DNA of 64,000 bases, taken from assembly GCA_020845515.1 (NCBI GenBank), contig JADLFQ010000062.1, positions 1 to 64,000 on the forward strand, read 5' to 3'. This stretch comes from Anaerolineaceae bacterium. Its GTDB lineage: Bacteria; Chloroflexota; Anaerolineae; Anaerolineales; Anaerolineaceae. The translations under genes were made by a program, and so were the position numbers. The notes beneath the pieces were generated by a model. The model saw nothing but the letters and a program-made list of their open reading frames with translations, was not told where the DNA came from and ran no database searches. The stretch's first letter is position 1. Every line of letters begins with the position of its first letter. Shown here in pieces: positions 61,472 through 64,000 of this stretch.

Positions 61472-62830
61472 ATGGCCGAACCGTTTGCACAGCCTGGGAC
61501 CTGCGACCTTATTCTGGAAGATTGCAGTTATGTGGTTTTACCGGATATGAGTGTGGCTGAAGGGATGTCTATCGCAGTTGATGGTCAGCGAATCGTTGCC
61601 ATGGGATCTGCTGCGGAAATCGGGCAAAAATATACAGCCAGGACAACGCTGAACGGCAATGGCAAGCTGGCGATGCCGGGAATGATTGATGCGCATACAC
61701 ACACGGCGCACCAACTGCTGCGCTCAGCGGTTGTGGATGAACCTCCCGTGGTGTGGCTGCGCATTTTGGCGCCTTTTGAAGAGCGACTGACGGATGACAG
61801 CCTCTACCATAGCGCCCGCCTGGGCTGCCTGCAAATGGCAAAAGCAGGTATTACGGGATTTTGCGATCTGGGGACGATGGATTCTGCACCGATTGCCCGC
61901 GCGAGTATTGAAAGTGGTATGCGGGCGGTGATTGCACGGCGCAGTAGTGACGCCGGTGAGGACACGAACCCCAAATCTTTTTTAGACTGCCCTGAAGTAG
62001 TCGTTAAGAAAACAGAAGCGTTTTATAAGGAATATCACGGCGCTGGCAACGGGCGAATCTCGGTTACCTTTTCGATCACGAGCATTCCGAATACGAGCCC
62101 GGCGTTGGCTGAAACCATCGGCGCGGCAGCCAGGCAGTACAATACGATCATCCCCACCCACTTGGGCGAGGATGATGTTGAAATTCTCTACTGCCTGAAC
62201 AATTTTGGCGTTAGACCGGTTGAGTTTCTGGCTAAATACGGAGCGTTGGGGCCCAATCTGTATGCTGGTCATGCTGTCAAGTTGTCCGAACGCGATATTA
62301 AGATGCTGTCAGACTACGGTGCGAAGGCTGTGCATTGCCCGTGGATCAACCTGACCGAAATGGGTTTTGCGAGGACGCCCAGCTTGCTCAACTGGGGGGT
62401 GCCGGTGGGTTTGGGAACGGATGGCGCAAAATGGGCGGACATTGATTTGTTTATGATGATGCGTCTGTTGAAAAGCAGTGTGATGGCTTTCCATGGCATT
62501 CCCACTGTGGACCCGCTCATTCTACCCATCCCTGAAGTGATCAAGATGCCTACCATCGGCAGCGCGCAGGCCTTGCAGCTTGATGAAGAGGTAGGTTCTC
62601 TGGAAGTCGGGAAGAAGGCCGATATTACGCTGCTCAACTGGCATGAGCCACATTTTTACCCCAGCCAGAAAGTGCTCCCTGCGATTGTGCTTACAGCGTG
62701 CGCGCGGGATGTTAATGATGTGGTGATTGACGGCCAATGGGTGGTCAAGGACCGGAAACACCAGCTCCTGGATGAGGAAGAAGTGATGGCGGCGGCGCAG
62801 AAGCAGCTAAAAAGCATCATGGCGGCCTAA
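61472..62830 (+). CDS. Amidohydrolase, SAH/5'-methylthioadenosine- or guanine-deaminase type
   Basis: The 452-residue TIM-barrel amidohydrolase has metal motif DAHTHTAH (His75, His77), THLGEDD, GHAVKLSERDI, CPWINLTEMGFARTPSLLNWG and the metal Asp in GTDGAKWADIDLFMMM. This group deaminates adenine- or guanine-type nucleosides and bases, or chlorotriazines. Context of two nucleoside importers supports a purine salvage role; the exact substrate is undecided. AAGGAG lies 8 bases before ATG 61472. It overlaps the next gene by one base. Confidence 0.88.
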   Translation: MAEPFAQPGTCDLILEDCSYVVLPDMSVAEGMSIAVDGQRIVAMGSAAEIGQKYTARTTLNGNGKLAMPGMIDAHTHTAHQLLRSAVVDEPPVVWLRILAPFEERLTDDSLYHSARLGCLQMAKAGITGFCDLGTMDSAPIARASIESGMRAVIARRSSDAGEDTNPKSFLDCPEVVVKKTEAFYKEYHGAGNGRISVTFSITSIPNTSPALAETIGAAARQYNTIIPTHLGEDDVEILYCLNNFGVRPVEFLAKYGALGPNLYAGHAVKLSERDIKMLSDYGAKAVHCPWINLTEMGFARTPSLLNWGVPVGLGTDGAKWADIDLFMMMRLLKSSVMAFHGIPTVDPLILPIPEVIKMPTIGSAQALQLDEEVGSLEVGKKADITLLNWHEPHFYPSQKVLPAIVLTACARDVNDVVIDGQWVVKDRKHQLLDEEEVMAAAQKQLKSIMAA

Positions 62831-63942
62831 TGAAACAAGCTGTTTCCTGGCTGCTGGTTATAATTCTGTCCGCGGGCTGTAACCTGCCGCGCTCCTCTCC
62901 GACGGTTGAGGGCAGCCGGGAGACAAGCACAGCTTTGGCACGCACCCTGGCGGCAGTACAGACCCAACTCGCTGCAGGAGAATCGCCGAACATTTCCGGG
63001 ATAGGAACAATACAGCCGACACAGCCCGGCCACCCACCGACTATACCACCCTTTGTCACCCTCACCCCCGGCCCCACCCGGCCGGCGGCTTGTGAGCGCG
63101 CGGCGCTGGTGCGAGAAATTAACATCCCCGCCGGGTCCATCCTTCCGCCCGGTTCGCGTTTTACCAAGACATGGGAGTTGCTGAACAAGGGTTCGTGCGC
63201 GTGGAATTCCGGATTTAGTTTTGAATTCTCCGGCGATGGCCAGGCGATGGGGAGTGCATCTGTGCCGCTGTTGAGCGGCGGCGAAATTTTACCTGGGCAA
63301 AAAGGGCGCGTTTCGCTTTCCTTGCAAGTGCCTTGGAATACAGGAAGCTATCAGGGGAGTTGGAAACTGCGCAGCCCGAACGGTGTGTTGTTCGGGGTGG
63401 GAAGTGATGGGCAAATTCCTCTAACCGTGCATATTCAGGCGGAGAATACCTATTCTTTTGCCGATCATTTGTGCAGTGCACGTTGGCAGAACGCTGCGGA
63501 CTCGTTGGAATGCCCGATGCAAGAGGGAGATTCGCGCGGTTTTGCCATCCGATCAACTGCGCCTGAATTTGAAACCGGCAGTGTGGATGATGAGGCCGCA
63601 TTGGTGATGTCGCCGCAAAATATTCCGAACGGGCAAATTTCTGCCAGCTTTGAGCCAGTACAGGTTCCAGCCGGAAGCCATTTCCGCACGATCATTGGAT
63701 GTTACAGCGGATACCCGGCTTGTAATGTGGAAATGATACTTTCATATATCTTGGAAGGGGGGACGGAACAAAGATTGGCTGCGTGGTTTGAGCGGTACGA
63801 CGAATCGGTCACCCAGGTGGAGATTGATCTTGATACTTATGGGCTGACAGGGAAGGCGGTTTCCTTCCAGTTCAAAGTGCGCGCGCTGGAAGGCGGCGTT
63901 GACCAGAGGGTGATTTGGCTCTCGCCGCGGCTTGCTCCGTGA
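62830..63942 (+). CDS. NBR1-Ig-like-domain lipoprotein (downstream copy)
   Basis: The 370-residue lipoprotein has a lipobox SAGC (Cys17), a Thr/Pro-rich linker (to about 80) and NBR1-Ig core: IPAGSILPPGSRFTKTWELLN, CAWNSGFSFEFSGDG, PGQKGRVSLSLQVPWNTG and SWKLRSPNGVLFGVGSDG. Its C-terminal domain begins NTYSFADHLCSARWQ, parallel to NTFSFIDNMCSAVWS in the other copy. Its ATG overlaps the deaminase TAA by one base (TAATG), so it is translated from the same message. It is a diverged duplicate of the lipoprotein at 60214. Confidence 0.85.
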   Translation: MKQAVSWLLVIILSAGCNLPRSSPTVEGSRETSTALARTLAAVQTQLAAGESPNISGIGTIQPTQPGHPPTIPPFVTLTPGPTRPAACERAALVREINIPAGSILPPGSRFTKTWELLNKGSCAWNSGFSFEFSGDGQAMGSASVPLLSGGEILPGQKGRVSLSLQVPWNTGSYQGSWKLRSPNGVLFGVGSDGQIPLTVHIQAENTYSFADHLCSARWQNAADSLECPMQEGDSRGFAIRSTAPEFETGSVDDEAALVMSPQNIPNGQISASFEPVQVPAGSHFRTIIGCYSGYPACNVEMILSYILEGGTEQRLAAWFERYDESVTQVEIDLDTYGLTGKAVSFQFKVRALEGGVDQRVIWLSPRLAP

Positions 63943-64000
63943 TCTTTATTCAGTACGGGGAGCGCTGGATTCTCTCCCCTGACACTGGATTGCGGTTTTG

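Noticed and set aside
63943-64000. Terminator at the window end
   Set aside because: GGGGAG and CTCCCC can pair at 63957-63979, but there is no T-tract in the window and the sequence is cut, so no decision is possible.
1-64000. Mobile elements, CRISPR arrays and tRNA genes
   Set aside because: No transposase, integrase, repeat-spacer pattern or cloverleaf-type sequence was recognised by eye on either strand; this was a manual read only.

Overview
The window is a continuous, gene-dense bacterial chromosome segment with no tRNA, rRNA, CRISPR array or transposase that I could recognise. Protein content points to Chloroflexota, most likely an Anaerolineae-type bacterium. This rests on family recognition (many-GAF histidine kinase, PATAN/DUF4388 protein with an Mgl-like GTPase, a kinase with WD40-like repeats, an XPB/Ssl2 N-terminal-like protein, NBR1-Ig lipoproteins, lipoprotein-based nucleoside ABC transporters), not on any search. 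Starts include many TTG/GTG codons, and several promoters sit so close to the start codon that the mRNA would be leaderless.

Layout. 1-4081: end of a BMP-type substrate-binding protein, then the ATPase and two permeases of a nucleoside ABC importer. 4078-5352: a HisD-family dehydrogenase on the minus strand. 5580-8102: HerA/DUF853-like ATPase. 8139-11269 (minus): lamin-tail-domain protein, dnaX, ybaB, recR. 11343-11813: NYN-domain RNase. 11858-12012: a candidate structured RNA. 12048-14912 (minus): kbl and an XPB-N-like protein. 15096-28346: a large signalling region: PATAN protein, small GTPase, alpha/beta hydrolase, V4R protein, beta-helix protein, then response regulator with degenerate GGDEF, a 2314-residue kinase with ten GAF domains, a second response regulator and a second alpha/beta hydrolase whose nucleophile Ser is Gly. 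28493-33751: a thiamine unit headed by a sigma70-like promoter and a TPP riboswitch (thiN, thiB, thiP, thiQ, DUF402). 33743-35816 (minus): four small membrane proteins. 35905-37080: DUF3048 lipoprotein. 37199-43037: coaE-GNAT fusion, cdaA, cdaR, der, lepB, YgiT-type zinc finger. 43056-45242 (minus): Ser/Thr kinase with TolB-like repeats. 45484-47282: patatin and a queuosine-precursor-type transporter. 47368-49451 (minus): groES-groEL under a perfect CIRCE. 49490-52156 (minus): two TPR paralogues. 52415-54484: trmD and an MFS sugar-type symporter. 54513-59862: a second complete nucleoside ABC cassette. 60214-63942: an amidohydrolase/deaminase flanked by two paralogous NBR1-Ig lipoproteins.

Functional links. 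Both nucleoside importers and the deaminase suggest nucleoside or purine salvage. The thiamine unit couples import to pyrophosphorylation under TPP feedback. The coaE-cdaA-cdaR-der-lepB run groups CoA, c-di-AMP, ribosome assembly and secretion. The most unusual part is 15096-28346, which I read as an uncharacterised sensory system combining PATAN, Ras-like GTPase and V4R modules with a giant GAF kinase and a pair of active/inactive hydrolases. That reading is inference from gene order and domains.
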